From Trueperella pecoris (GTDB taxonomy: Bacteria > Actinomycetota > Actinomycetes > Actinomycetales > Actinomycetaceae), in NCBI RefSeq assembly GCF_014926385.1, contig NZ_CP053291.1, positions 248,001 through 312,000 on the forward strand: a stretch of 64,000 nt of DNA. Reading direction: 5' to 3'. Below are positions 1-8,470 of the stretch, piece by piece. Positions within the stretch are counted from its first letter, which is position 1; every line of letters begins with the position of its first letter. Both the position numbers and the translations under genes were made by a program. The notes beneath the pieces were generated by a model, which searched no databases, was not told the DNA's origin, and was given only the letters and a program-made list of their open reading frames with translations.

Positions 1-668
1 GTCTCGGCGTGGAAGTCCAGGTGCTCAGTGGCGAGGAGGAGGCGCGCGCGTCCTTCGAAGGGGCGACCTCCGTTCTTGCGCCGAACACCGAAGAACCGTA
101 CCTGACGGTCGATTTGGGCGGAGGATCGACCGAATTCGTCCTTGGGAAGGCGGACGGCACGATCCTCCAGGCCGCTTCCATGAATGTGGGGTGCGTGCGC
201 ATGCGTGAACGGCACATGGTGTCAGACCCGGCAACCGAGGCGGAGATTGCCGCCGCTCGCGCAGACGTTCAGGCTGCGATAGACGGTACCGGGATCGATT
301 TGTCGTCGGCCCGGACGCTCATCGGCCTTGCCGGCACGATCACCACGGTCACGGCCAAAGTGCTCGGGCTCGATAAGTACGACCCCGCCAAGATTCACAG
401 TGCACGGATGCCTCTGGCTGACGTTGACGCCGGATGCCAATGGTTCATCCACGCCACGATGGAAGAGCGTGGTGCGCTGGGCTTCATGCATCCGGGCAGG
501 GTGGATGTAATCAGCGCGGGCGCGCTCGTGTGGCAGGAGATCATTCGCCGGGTCTCGGCGGAGACCGCCGCTAAGACGCCGCTGACGCACACGGTGACCT
601 CCGAGCACGACATCCTCGACGGGATGGCCCTGTGGGCGGCGCGTGAACCCAACGCGCCCCGGCTGTGA
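1..668 (+). CDS. Ppx/GppA family phosphatase, 3' part
   Basis: The reading frame is open from the window edge (first full codon at base 3), so the gene starts upstream; about 222 C-terminal residues are visible. The ASKHA-fold motif TVDLGGGSTEFVLG and the later GLAGTITTVTAK loop are the two glycine-rich phosphate-binding segments of exopolyphosphatase / guanosine pentaphosphate phosphatase proteins. The ending TSEHDILDGMAL is also typical of actinobacterial Ppx. Such enzymes hydrolyse polyphosphate or pppGpp in the cytosol; sequence alone does not separate the two activities. A polyphosphate kinase gene (PPK2, broken) lies at 18036-18872. It ends just before a strong hairpin. Confidence 0.9.
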   Translation, partial: LGVEVQVLSGEEEARASFEGATSVLAPNTEEPYLTVDLGGGSTEFVLGKADGTILQAASMNVGCVRMRERHMVSDPATEAEIAAARADVQAAIDGTGIDLSSARTLIGLAGTITTVTAKVLGLDKYDPAKIHSARMPLADVDAGCQWFIHATMEERGALGFMHPGRVDVISAGALVWQEIIRRVSAETAAKTPLTHTVTSEHDILDGMALWAAREPNAPRL

Positions 669-718
669 CGTGGCTCTTCACTGACTCGAGGCCGGGCCGG
701 GCTCGCCGGGCTGGATAT

Positions 719-754
719 ACAAAGCGATGGACCCTTTCGGGCCCATCGCTTTGT
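719..754. terminator. Hairpin terminator between the Ppx gene and nhaA
   Basis: A perfect 12-bp inverted repeat (719-730 with 743-754) encloses a CCC/GGG inner stem. It lies between two convergent genes, so it probably ends transcription from both sides. The flanks have only short T or A runs. Confidence 0.7.
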
Positions 755-766
755 GGTTTGCTGTGA

Positions 767-2101
767 TTAACGGTCGTAATGTCCGGGGCCGACCTCGGGT
801 TCGCCGCCCGGGACTTCGCCGAAGGTCTCCTCGATCCAGTCGTCGGCGAGAACCTCGTGGCGCTCGAGCGTAGCGCGGTTTTCGTCCATGTGCTCCAGGT
901 CGTAGACCGGAGCGTGGTGGCGGTGCCACAGCGCACGTCCACGGAGGAAGAATGCGCCGATAACGAGCGAGATCAAGGTGCCGAGCAATACCGCGACGCG
1001 GGCGTGCGGACCTGATGGGTCGTGGTCGGGGAAAGACAGTGTGGCGATCAGCAGCGACACGGTGAAACCGATGCCGGCGACGAAGGCAACGGCATTGATA
1101 TCGCCCATGTAGAGGTTCTTACCTAGCTTGAGCTTGAAGACATGGACGAGAAGCGCCACGCCACCCGTGATACCGATCATCTTTCCCAGAGGCAGACCGA
1201 GATAGATGCCGAGCGCGGCCGGGTCGGTCAGCATCGCGAGGAAGCCTCCGGAGTCTACGACGTTCACGCCAGCTGCGAAGAAGGCAAAGACGGGCAGGAT
1301 GAGGCCTGCCGAGTAGAACTCTAGCTTTTCAGTCAGATGCTCGGTCAACGGCAACTTCTCACCGGCGCGCTGGATGGCCGGAATCGTCATACCCAGTAGC
1401 ACGCCAGCGATCGTGGCGTGAATTCCGGACATGAACATGAACAGCCATGCGGCCAACCCCAGAGGCCAGAGTAAATACCACGAAAGGATGCGCTTCTGAG
1501 CCAATGCCCCAAAGAACGCGACAACAAGGACGGCCAGGCCTAGGTAGAGGAAGTTCAGGTGTGAAGAGAAGAACACCGCGATAATCATGATCCCGAGCAG
1601 GTCGTCGACCACGGCGAGCGTCATGAGGAAAGTGCGTAGCGAAATCGGGAGGCCCTTGCCGAACAGGCCCAACACGCCCAAGGCAAAAGCAATGTCTGTG
1701 GCCACGGGGACAGCCCAGCCGTTCCAGTTGGGAGTGGCAGACAGAAGTTGTACGGTGATGTAGACGAACATCGGGCCCGCCATGCCGAAGACGGCGGCGA
1801 GGATAGGCACGAGAGCCTTTCGGATATCGTGGAGCGATCCGATCACGAACTCCTGCTTCAGCTCCATGCCGACAATGAAGAAGAAGAGCGCTAGAAGGAA
1901 GTCGGCAGCGATGAGGGAGAGACTCATGCCGTGGCCGTGAAGATCAAACAACGGCGTGTATGCGAGGGTTTCGTATGCTTGACGGGCGCTCGCGGCGGGG
2001 AAATTCGCCCACACGAGTGCGAGCACCGCACCGATGATGAGGACGATACCCGCCGTCGTCTCGTTCTTAAGCGCGTTACGATAACGCGAGATGATACCCA
2101 T
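767..2101 (-). CDS. nhaA: Na+/H+ antiporter NhaA
   Basis: A 444-residue polytopic membrane protein with about eleven or twelve hydrophobic segments. It shows the NhaA hallmarks: FFFIVGMELKQEFVIG early, ATDIAFALGVLGL in the middle, and the paired aspartates in VVDDLLGIMI that bind Na+/H+ in the family. It exchanges internal Na+ or Li+ for external protons for pH and salt homeostasis. The C-terminal ~55 residues form a charged cytoplasmic tail longer than in E. coli NhaA. The ATG at 2101 is preceded by TTGGAGA at good spacing. The gene stands alone, convergent with the Ppx gene. Confidence 0.95.
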   Translation of the reverse strand: MGIISRYRNALKNETTAGIVLIIGAVLALVWANFPAASARQAYETLAYTPLFDLHGHGMSLSLIAADFLLALFFFIVGMELKQEFVIGSLHDIRKALVPILAAVFGMAGPMFVYITVQLLSATPNWNGWAVPVATDIAFALGVLGLFGKGLPISLRTFLMTLAVVDDLLGIMIIAVFFSSHLNFLYLGLAVLVVAFFGALAQKRILSWYLLWPLGLAAWLFMFMSGIHATIAGVLLGMTIPAIQRAGEKLPLTEHLTEKLEFYSAGLILPVFAFFAAGVNVVDSGGFLAMLTDPAALGIYLGLPLGKMIGITGGVALLVHVFKLKLGKNLYMGDINAVAFVAGIGFTVSLLIATLSFPDHDPSGPHARVAVLLGTLISLVIGAFFLRGRALWHRHHAPVYDLEHMDENRATLERHEVLADDWIEETFGEVPGGEPEVGPGHYDR

Positions 2102-2244
2102 GAATCTCCAATCTGTGCATTGCCGCTAGCGAAGCAATGGCGGCAAACTATGTTTTAGTCTAACCACGGGCCCGCATTTTGGTTGCATCGGAGACGCAGG
2201 TAGGCTTACACCACGTGGGTGTTTCACCGCTTGGTGGACCTCAT

Positions 2245-2317
2245 GCCCCCATAGCCCAACGGCAGAGGCAGTCGACTTAAAATCGATTCAGTGTCGGTTC
2301 GAATCCGACTGGGGGCA
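2245..2317 (+). tRNA. tRNA with anticodon UAA (Leu by code), short variable loop
   Basis: A 73-nt cloverleaf can be drawn by hand: 7-bp acceptor (2245-2251 with 2310-2316), a D arm, a 5-bp anticodon stem with seven-base loop CTTAAAA giving anticodon TAA at 2278-2280, a five-base variable region, and a 5-bp T stem with loop TTCGAAT. The discriminator is A and CCA is not encoded. The anticodon reads UUA leucine codons. Bacterial tRNA-Leu is normally class II with a long variable arm, and this one is class I, so its charging identity is open. It stands alone between nhaA and an ABC exporter. Confidence 0.8.
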
Positions 2318-2407
2318 CTTTTGTTTTCGCCTGGCAACGGCCAATGTCTCGGGTGCACCCGTAACTGTGCGGGCCTTTCCCCACCCGCCACGTATTCCCG
2401 CTGTATA

Positions 2408-2462
2408 AAGCTGATTCCGGCGGTAGTAATCAGCGGTAGATCACTACAGCCGGAATCAGCTT
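2408..2462. terminator. Long perfect hairpin after the ABC exporter genes
   Basis: A 14-bp perfect inverted repeat (2408-2421 with 2449-2462) has a 27-base middle that can pair further (GTAGT with ACTAC). It lies downstream of both the tRNA (plus strand) and the ABC permease (minus strand), so it may terminate either. No clear T tract follows. Confidence 0.5.
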
Positions 2463-2476
2463 AGTGCGGTTTCGGA

Positions 2477-2527
2477 GGCCCGGCGGGTGACGCGGCCCGG
2501 CGGGTGACGCGGCTCGGCGGATGACGC
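2477..2527. repeat. 17-bp tandem repeat, three copies
   Basis: Three consecutive 17-bp units of the form GGCCCGGCGGGTGACGC. The first two are identical and the third has two changes. They lie just after the stop side of the ABC permease gene, in a very GC-rich non-coding stretch. Confidence 0.75.
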
Positions 2528-2574
2528 GGGCCAGTAGTCCAGCAGCCCAGCGGCCCTGCCGCGCAGGGCCGCGC

Positions 2575-3369
2575 CTACACGTCCCGCTTCTTGAACAGCG
2601 CCCAACCGACCAGCAGCGCAACGATGACGTACGCGGCGAAGACACCGATCGCGATGCCCGATGAGGAAACGAACTGGTCGGGCCTACCCAAAGCCTTGGT
2701 TCCGCCGAGCGCGACGTTGCCGAGATCGATCGGGGTGAACTGGACCAAGGTTTGCTGGAAGAACTTCCGAGGAATGAGCCTCACAAGGCTGGAGAAGAAG
2801 ATGAAGGCCAACATGAAGGTGATCGAGCCAGCGGTCGATCGGAACATGTAGCCGATGGCTGACGCTAGTGTAGCAACGAAAGTCAGCAACGCCACGAGCA
2901 TGATGTAGGGCTGGAAGCCCTCGTTGAGCCCGTCAAAGTTGGGTAGGCGCAAGTACGCGATTGTGGTTCCCACGGCTATGAGGACGACGTTGAGCACGAT
3001 GGCGAACAGCGCCACTGCGGTGATCTTTGCGAGGAAGGACCGAGTCCGCTTCGGGTCGGAGAGCACGGTGGTGCGCATGGTGTTACTTGAATATTCGCTG
3101 GTGACGGCCAGAGCTCCCACGACGGTGAAGAAAATCGTCATGAATTGCCACGGCAAAGCCAGCGTGAGAAAGCCTGCTTCAAAGGGAAGGTTGGGATTGG
3201 CGAAAGCCCAGACAACAAGGGCATAGAAGACGATGGCGATCACGGAGGTCGTTACTACCGAGCGCATATTGAGTTTGCGCCACTCGGATGTCAATGAGCG
3301 CAGGAAGCTGTTGGCAAATTTCGGTGCGGCGAAGCGTCCGGCGAACGTGGTCATTTCCTGATGGTTCAT
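2575..3369 (-). CDS. ABC-2 type exporter permease
   Basis: A 264-residue integral membrane protein with about six hydrophobic segments, of the ABC-2 permease type (the motif TSEYSSNTMRTTVLSDPKR after the second segment is typical of antibiotic- or bacteriocin-export permeases). It lies 9 nt downstream of an ABC ATPase gene on the same strand and is surely its membrane partner. The cargo is unknown. The last residues (FKKRDV) match the usual ending of this family. Confidence 0.85.
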   Translation of the reverse strand: MNHQEMTTFAGRFAAPKFANSFLRSLTSEWRKLNMRSVVTTSVIAIVFYALVVWAFANPNLPFEAGFLTLALPWQFMTIFFTVVGALAVTSEYSSNTMRTTVLSDPKRTRSFLAKITAVALFAIVLNVVLIAVGTTIAYLRLPNFDGLNEGFQPYIMLVALLTFVATLASAIGYMFRSTAGSITFMLAFIFFSSLVRLIPRKFFQQTLVQFTPIDLGNVALGGTKALGRPDQFVSSSGIAIGVFAAYVIVALLVGWALFKKRDV

Positions 3370-3378
3370 GGCTGGTCC

Positions 3379-4452
3379 TTAAAACTCGTTCGACGTGGTC
3401 GGGCGCCCCTTGGTGGGCTGGGCTTGCGCGGGAGTGGCGGCGATCGACGGGCCTTGGCGGGTGCCGGCGCCGCCTGCGCCACCGGACCCACCAGCGTCAC
3501 CAGACCCACCTGCCACGCCGGCCCCGCGGGGCCCGCCGGAAGAGAACTCAACCTGGTCGGCGGTCAGCTCCATGAAGACGTCTTCGAGCGACGAGTGAAT
3601 CTCCGTCAACTCGTGAATTTCAATGTTGTTTTCGTACAACAGGCGGCCGATCTGCCCGCGTTCTGCCCCGGGCACCTCGAGCGAGCCGCCGGGATAGCCG
3701 TATGACGGCGCGACATCGATGACCTGCCAGCGGGCGTGTTCGATCGCATGCCGAATAGCGCCCATGTCCGGACCCGAGACCCTCACGCGTATTCCTTGGC
3801 CCGATTCGGTGAACTTCGTGATGGGCCCGGAATCCAGTAGGCGCCCGCGGCCAATAATGATGAGGTCATCGGCTGTCAGCGCCATCTCGCTCATGAGGTG
3901 AGAGGAGACAAGGACGGTTCGCCCTTCGTCAGCTAGAGCGCGCATCATGGAACGCACCCAGCGCACGCCGTCCGGATCGAGGCCGTTGACGGGCTCATCG
4001 AAAATGAGGATCTGAGGATCGCCGAGGAGGGCGGTGGCGATGCCGAGGCGCTGGCCCATTCCAAGAGAAAAGCCTTTGATTTTCTTCTTGGCGGCGGACT
4101 CCAGGCCGGTGAGTGCGATGACTTCCTTGACCCGTTCCTTGGGGAAACCGTGCGTTGCGGCAACGATGTGGAGGTGTTGCAACGCCGTGCGGCCGGGATG
4201 GAATGCCCTGCCATCCAATAGCGCGCCGACGGTCGTCAGCGGAGAACGCAGCTTGTGATACTCGGTTCCTTGAACGAGGACACGGCCGGAAGTAGGGCGA
4301 TCGAGGCCGACGATGCACCGCATCGTTGTTGACTTACCCGAGCCGTTCGGGCCGAGGAAACCAGTGACGGCTCCGGGCCGGAGAGAGAAGGACAGGCTGT
4401 CGACCGCGCGGGTCTTTCCATAGTCCTTCGTCAGGTTCTCGACGGTGATCAT
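3379..4452 (-). CDS. ABC exporter ATP-binding protein
   Basis: A 357-residue ATPase if translated from the ATG at 4452, which has GGAGG four bases upstream; a longer frame begins at 4530 but lacks such support. Walker A is GPNGSGKST, the signature is FSLGMGQRLGIA and Walker B is ILIFDEPVNGLDP. These place it with drug or bacteriocin exporters (DrrA/CcmA-like). After the ATPase core comes a C-terminal domain of about 80 residues. The last ~55 residues are a low-complexity Gly/Ala/Ser tail that is probably disordered. It is co-transcribed with the permease downstream. Confidence 0.85.
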   Translation of the reverse strand: MITVENLTKDYGKTRAVDSLSFSLRPGAVTGFLGPNGSGKSTTMRCIVGLDRPTSGRVLVQGTEYHKLRSPLTTVGALLDGRAFHPGRTALQHLHIVAATHGFPKERVKEVIALTGLESAAKKKIKGFSLGMGQRLGIATALLGDPQILIFDEPVNGLDPDGVRWVRSMMRALADEGRTVLVSSHLMSEMALTADDLIIIGRGRLLDSGPITKFTESGQGIRVRVSGPDMGAIRHAIEHARWQVIDVAPSYGYPGGSLEVPGAERGQIGRLLYENNIEIHELTEIHSSLEDVFMELTADQVEFSSGGPRGAGVAGGSGDAGGSGGAGGAGTRQGPSIAATPAQAQPTKGRPTTSNEF

Positions 4453-4778
4453 AGGACCTCCATAGTCTTGGGTGTGCGTTGGGGCGCAATCAGTCGTCTG
4501 TTTTTCCATCGTATGGATCGAGTATGGCACGAGCCGTCATACCTAGGGCCGAGAAATTCACAGGAGCACTACGTCCCGCGTCCTTGTGGCGGTTGTGGAT
4601 AAGGTTAACGACGTCGTCAAAAGCGCGAGCGTGTGCGCAAAGGGTGGTGACGGCGTCGGGAAGTAGGGGAAATTTCCCCGAAGGAGGAAAATGTGGTTGT
4701 CGACTCTTGCTTAAAGTTACCACTCCGTTAGTATGAGAGCAGATGGCCGCGTCGGCGGCCCGGACATAGGAGGCTCTC
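4453..4778. other. Divergent intergenic region between ABC exporter and Bax-inhibitor gene
   Basis: This 326-nt stretch separates two divergent genes. It holds the promoter listed at 4707-4734 and a Shine-Dalgarno TAGGAGG at 4767-4773. No protein here has recognisable family features, although short open frames exist on both strands. Confidence 0.6.
4707..4734 (+). promoter_or_regulatory. Sigma-A type promoter of the Bax-inhibitor-1 gene
   Basis: TTGCTT (4707-4712), a 16-base spacer and TAGTAT (4729-4734) form a good vegetative promoter 45 bases before the start codon. Confidence 0.55.
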
Positions 4779-5639
4779 ATGAGCAACCCGATTACTACTC
4801 GTAATCCTTATTTTTCGGCCAACGCGCAGCGCCCGAACCAGTTCCCGGGCGCGCAGCGCACGGAATACGGCTATGGAGACCAGTACGCGCCGTCCAACTA
4901 TGGGCAGTCCTTCGACGGGCAGTACGTGGAGGGTGGGCCGTTCGTCCAAGATTCTGGCCGCATGACCTACACTGACGCCCTGAACAAGGTCGGTATCCTG
5001 CTGGGCATCGCGCTCATTTCGGGTGTGGCGACCGCCCTGCTCCTCCCGCCAGCGCTGTGGATGCCGGTGTCGATCATCGCGGTGATCGGCGCACTCGTTT
5101 CGGGGTTCCTTATCGCGTTCCAGAAGGTTGTGAAGCCCGGCGCGGCTATTGCCTACTCGGCTCTGGAGGGCGTGGCCCTCGGCGCGTTCACGGCAGCCCT
5201 CGAGATCATGATCCCGGGCGTGGCGATCCAGGCTGTGCTGGCCACGTCGGTGATTGTGGGTGTGACGCTTGCTCTGCACTACTCCGGCACCGTTCGGACG
5301 ACGCCGAAGGGCCGCAAGATCATCCTCGTGGTGATGTTGGGCTACTTGGTCTTTTCCCTGCTGAATTTCGTCCTCTCGGTCACTGGCCTCATCGGCCAGC
5401 CGTGGGGGATGCGCGGCTTCGAGGTCGCGGGCATTCCGCTGGGCGTCATCATGGGCGTGGCGATGATTCTCATTGCGGCCTACATGCTCATTGGCGACTT
5501 CGAGGACATCAATACGGCGATCGTCAACGGCGCACCGCGCGAGTTCTCGTGGACGGTGGGCATCGCAATTGTGATGACGATCCTGTGGATCTACGTTGAG
5601 GTTCTGCGCCTTATTGCGATACTTAACGATAACCGATGA
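4779..5639 (+). CDS. Bax inhibitor-1 / YccA family membrane protein
   Basis: A 286-residue protein. About 60 N-terminal residues are Pro/Gln/Tyr-rich and soluble, followed by seven hydrophobic segments. The core shows actinobacterial BI-1-like (TMBIM) features, with short polar loops and an ending rich in hydrophobics (IWIYVEVLRLIAIL). Family members are proposed pH-sensitive calcium leak channels; the bacterial role is not established. A strong Shine-Dalgarno (TAGGAGG) lies six bases before the ATG. It is monocistronic, between its own promoter and a terminator. Confidence 0.85.
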   Translation: MSNPITTRNPYFSANAQRPNQFPGAQRTEYGYGDQYAPSNYGQSFDGQYVEGGPFVQDSGRMTYTDALNKVGILLGIALISGVATALLLPPALWMPVSIIAVIGALVSGFLIAFQKVVKPGAAIAYSALEGVALGAFTAALEIMIPGVAIQAVLATSVIVGVTLALHYSGTVRTTPKGRKIILVVMLGYLVFSLLNFVLSVTGLIGQPWGMRGFEVAGIPLGVIMGVAMILIAAYMLIGDFEDINTAIVNGAPREFSWTVGIAIVMTILWIYVEVLRLIAILNDNR

Positions 5640-5662
5640 AGCGTTTGAAACGCTGATAGTGC

Positions 5663-5696
5663 GGAGGGCCGGCCCATTGGGCTGGCCCTCCTTTTT
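5663..5696 (+). terminator. Rho-independent terminator after the Bax-inhibitor gene
   Basis: A GC-rich stem (GGAGGGCCGGCCC opposite GGCTGGCCCTCC, one bulge) is followed directly by TTTTT at 5692-5696. Confidence 0.85.
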
Positions 5697-5766
5697 GTGT
5701 GTTGGCCGCGAGCCGTTGTTTCCCGTGGCCCGGAAGGGGACGACGGAAGTTGTGTCGGTGCAACGC

Positions 5767-5812
5767 TTGACAACCGCGTAGCTTAGTGGGTTAATTAGTT
5801 GTGTAATGAACC
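5767..5812 (+). promoter_or_regulatory. Promoter with overlapping GntR-type operator
   Basis: TTGACA (5767-5772) and TTAATT (5791-5796) are 18 bases apart. Over the -10 box lies a dyad, GGTTAATTA (5789-5797) and TAATGAACC (5804-5812), separated by six bases, with one mismatch between the arms. This is the kind of site bound by YtrA-type GntR dimers, so the GntR protein encoded directly downstream probably represses its own operon. Confidence 0.6.
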
Positions 5813-5842
5813 GGTAATCATGGTGGAGTGGGAGGAGGGCTC

Positions 5843-6214
5843 GTGGCCTTAGAATTTGACTCCAAAACGCCCATCTATCAGCAGATCGCCGAGGATATCC
5901 GGCGTCGAATCGTGGAAGGCGAACTTCGTGCGGGCGATCAACTCATGTCCACCACGCAGTACGCCACCACCTACAGAATCAACCCGGCGACAGCGAACAA
6001 AGCTTTCAACCAGCTCACAGCCGAGGGCATCATCTTCAAGCAGCGCGGCATCGGCATGTTCGTCACGGACGACGCGGCCGCCATCCTCCGCGGCGAAGGC
6101 CGCCAATCCTATGCAGGGGAGCGGCTGGCTCCCGCCATTCGCGAGGGTCTTGCACTCGGATACACCCCGGAACACATACGCGCACTCGTCAACGACATCC
6201 TGGAGGAAAAATGA
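5843..6214 (+). CDS. GntR family transcriptional regulator (YtrA type)
   Basis: A 123-residue protein from the GTG at 5843, chosen because GGAGGAGG lies just upstream; an in-frame GTG at 5828 lacks that. The N-terminal ~70 residues are a winged helix-turn-helix of the GntR family (TPIYQQIAEDIRRRIVEGEL, then NPATANKAFNQLTAEGI). There is only a short C-terminal dimerisation tail, as in the YtrA subgroup. YtrA regulators control ABC exporters encoded next to them, as here. It overlaps the next gene by four bases. Confidence 0.9.
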   Translation: MALEFDSKTPIYQQIAEDIRRRIVEGELRAGDQLMSTTQYATTYRINPATANKAFNQLTAEGIIFKQRGIGMFVTDDAAAILRGEGRQSYAGERLAPAIREGLALGYTPEHIRALVNDILEEK

Positions 6215-6996
6215 CTAACGTCCACCCCTTCGACGTTCAGCTGAATGACGTCGGCTACCGGTATTTTCGACACGAGGCGGTCAGGGGTGTGACCGCCGAT
6301 ATCGAGGCCGGTAAGATCACCGGTCTCCTCGGCCGAAACGGCTCCGGCAAGACCACGCTTGAAATGCTGATCGCTGGGCAGATGAGGGCCACCGGCGAGA
6401 TCATCGTGGCAGGCGAACGGGTCTGGGAAAACCCGCGAGTCATGCCCAACATCGCATTCGTCTCCGACGATCCCGCAATCTTCAAAGAATCGAGGCTCAC
6501 GGCGACCATCGACCTGTGGACGCGGGTGCGCCCGACTTTTCGCGCCGACATCGTCGAATCGCTCCTCGATGCGTGGGAGATTCCCCTGAAGAAAGCCCCT
6601 GCAAAGCTCTCGCGCGGCCAGAAGTCGGCGTTCTTCGCGGCGCTGGGCATCGCATCGCGCTCGCCGCTCACGATCTTCGACGAGGTCCACCTGGGCATGG
6701 ATGCCGTGCTTCGCCGCGACTTTTACGATGTTCTCCTCCAAGACTTCATCGCGCACCCGCGCACGATCATCATCTCCAGCCATAACGTTGACGAGATTGA
6801 GGATCTCATCGAAAACGTCCTCATCATGGACGAAGGCAGGCTCGTGGTCTCCGGTAGTGCCGACGACGTCCGCGCGCAGTACTCCTCGCCGGGTCGCGTC
6901 GCCTCGCTGACGGATGTGCTCGCAGCGGTCAACAAGCGTCGCACGGGATCCGAGGCGCTGTTAGCGCTTGGTGAGACGACGGCGTCGGGAAGGTGA
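6211..6996 (+). CDS. ABC transporter ATP-binding protein of the GntR operon
   Basis: A 261-residue ATPase. Walker A is GRNGSGKTT. The signature is atypical (KLSRGQKSAFFAALGIASR) and Walker B is LTIFDEVHLGMD, where histidine replaces the more usual proline/asparagine region; the switch region is IISSHNVDEIEDL. These features match YtrB/YtrE-like ATPases regulated by short GntR proteins. The start overlaps the regulator stop (ATGA), implying coupled translation. It energises the two membrane proteins that follow. Substrate unknown; related systems respond to cell-wall-active compounds. Confidence 0.85.
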   Translation: MTNVHPFDVQLNDVGYRYFRHEAVRGVTADIEAGKITGLLGRNGSGKTTLEMLIAGQMRATGEIIVAGERVWENPRVMPNIAFVSDDPAIFKESRLTATIDLWTRVRPTFRADIVESLLDAWEIPLKKAPAKLSRGQKSAFFAALGIASRSPLTIFDEVHLGMDAVLRRDFYDVLLQDFIAHPRTIIISSHNVDEIEDLIENVLIMDEGRLVVSGSADDVRAQYSSPGRVASLTDVLAAVNKRRTGSEALLALGETTASGR

Positions 6997-7000
6997 ACCG

Positions 7001-7756
7001 ATGAAGCTCGCACTTGATGAACTGCGGCGTAACAAAGTGCAAACGACCGTATTTGTGGGATTCTTCGTGCTACTACTGGGCATCTCTTTCGTCGTTGCCT
7101 ATGTTGGACGGTTTGACCCACAGCCGGATTTCCTAAATTTTGCCACCGGGATGAGCGTGGTAGAGACGAACCTCGTGTTGTCGACGATGGCCATGAGCGT
7201 GGATTGGCTCGGACAGATGATATTCATCCTGGGCATCGTGATCGGGGCGTTCAACCGTTCCTACCTGGGAGCGGGGCTGACTCGCCGGCAGATTCTGGCC
7301 AGAAGCTACAGCTACGGATTACTCGTGCTCGGGCTAACAGCCGCTATCGTAGGCGGGTTGTGGGGGCTTGCCTTTGTAATCGGACATCCCGTTGTCAACG
7401 GAGTTAATGCTGCTACCGTGGCCCTCATTTTTGTCAAATACGTTTCAAGCTATCTTGCAGGCTATGCGATTGTCTCACTGTTTCTACGTTTTCGGCCGTG
7501 GTGGGTGGTGGCAGGAATTGCGCTTATTATTCTGCTGGCATTTGTGGGCGCAATTACGCTGCCACATACCGACATCGACTTTATACACATCACCATCGAT
7601 CTTGGTAGCGGAATCCATGTTGGCCAGAGTGGGCAGACCGCGAACGGGGCCACCGCGATTCTCACAAACGCTTACCTGACGATGGCGCTTTCGATCGCCC
7701 TGTCCTTCGTCATCGGTGCGTGGGCGACTCTGACTATGCCGATGAGACGCTCCTAG
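7001..7756 (+). CDS. Membrane subunit of GntR-linked ABC transporter (first)
   Basis: A 251-residue protein from the ATG at 7001, with about six hydrophobic segments and no soluble domain. The order is regulator, ATPase, then two similar membrane proteins. It shares motifs with the next gene (an AYLGAG/SYLGAGLTR(R/M)Q segment near the third membrane span), so the pair probably arose by duplication and forms a heterodimer. I recognise no named family beyond ABC permease-like. Confidence 0.7.
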   Translation: MKLALDELRRNKVQTTVFVGFFVLLLGISFVVAYVGRFDPQPDFLNFATGMSVVETNLVLSTMAMSVDWLGQMIFILGIVIGAFNRSYLGAGLTRRQILARSYSYGLLVLGLTAAIVGGLWGLAFVIGHPVVNGVNAATVALIFVKYVSSYLAGYAIVSLFLRFRPWWVVAGIALIILLAFVGAITLPHTDIDFIHITIDLGSGIHVGQSGQTANGATAILTNAYLTMALSIALSFVIGAWATLTMPMRRS

Positions 7757-7764
7757 GAGGAACC

Positions 7765-8451
7765 GTGTGGATCAACAAGTATGAACGGGATCTGATACTT
7801 GGTTTAGCAGGCGTGCTGGTGTTATTTTTCGTCATTTCTGCCACCTTTAGCGCTTTTGCCACCGACAGGGTCCAGGTATCTTTCTTTTCCAGTAATTGGA
7901 TAGGCGAAATCCGTGCTGCCACTGAGGAAAAGACCGTTTGGAACTCCGTGGCTGGTGTCTTCAGCTTTATGCCTCTAGCCTCAGGATTCCTCGCCGGATA
8001 TTACACCGCCCAAGTGCGCGCATACCTGGGGGCGGGAATGACCCGCATGCAGGTTTTCATGCGATTGACTAGGCTCGCTCTCCTCGTGGTGGGACTGCTA
8101 ACAACGCTGATCGCCATTTTCTGGGGCGTCAGCTCATTTGTGAAGAAACCAGAACTGACGGGCGTGAATCTCACCAGCTTGGCAATGATTCCCCTATGGC
8201 TGGCTGCCACCTACATGGCGACGATGTGCGTGGTGGCCCTATTTTTGCGTTTTGTTTGGTGGAAAGTAGTCATCGGCAGCGTCGTCGTCATGAACAGCGT
8301 GATTGGCCTGACCCTCGCTCTGACGTCCGTGCACGGCTGGCAAGTTCACCTTAACAGCGAAGCTGTGGCGATGGCAGTTTTGCTCGCCGCATTGCTGTGT
8401 TGGATTTCTACCTGGGCGTTGATACGCGAACTTCCGATCCGCCGGGGCTAA
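7765..8451 (+). CDS. Membrane subunit of GntR-linked ABC transporter (second)
   Basis: A 228-residue protein from the GTG at 7765, which follows TAGGAGG; the longer frame overlapping the previous gene is less likely. It has six predicted spans and the same AYLGAGMTRMQVF segment as the preceding protein, which supports a paralogous pair. It is the last gene of the gntR operon and is followed by a hairpin. Confidence 0.7.
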   Translation: MWINKYERDLILGLAGVLVLFFVISATFSAFATDRVQVSFFSSNWIGEIRAATEEKTVWNSVAGVFSFMPLASGFLAGYYTAQVRAYLGAGMTRMQVFMRLTRLALLVVGLLTTLIAIFWGVSSFVKKPELTGVNLTSLAMIPLWLAATYMATMCVVALFLRFVWWKVVIGSVVVMNSVIGLTLALTSVHGWQVHLNSEAVAMAVLLAALLCWISTWALIRELPIRRG

Positions 8452-8470
8452 CCACACGAGCGCGAACGTA

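Noticed and set aside
4479-4786. Small open frames on both strands upstream of the Bax-inhibitor gene
   Set aside because: They overlap the promoter and the neighbouring start regions and show no protein-like pattern.
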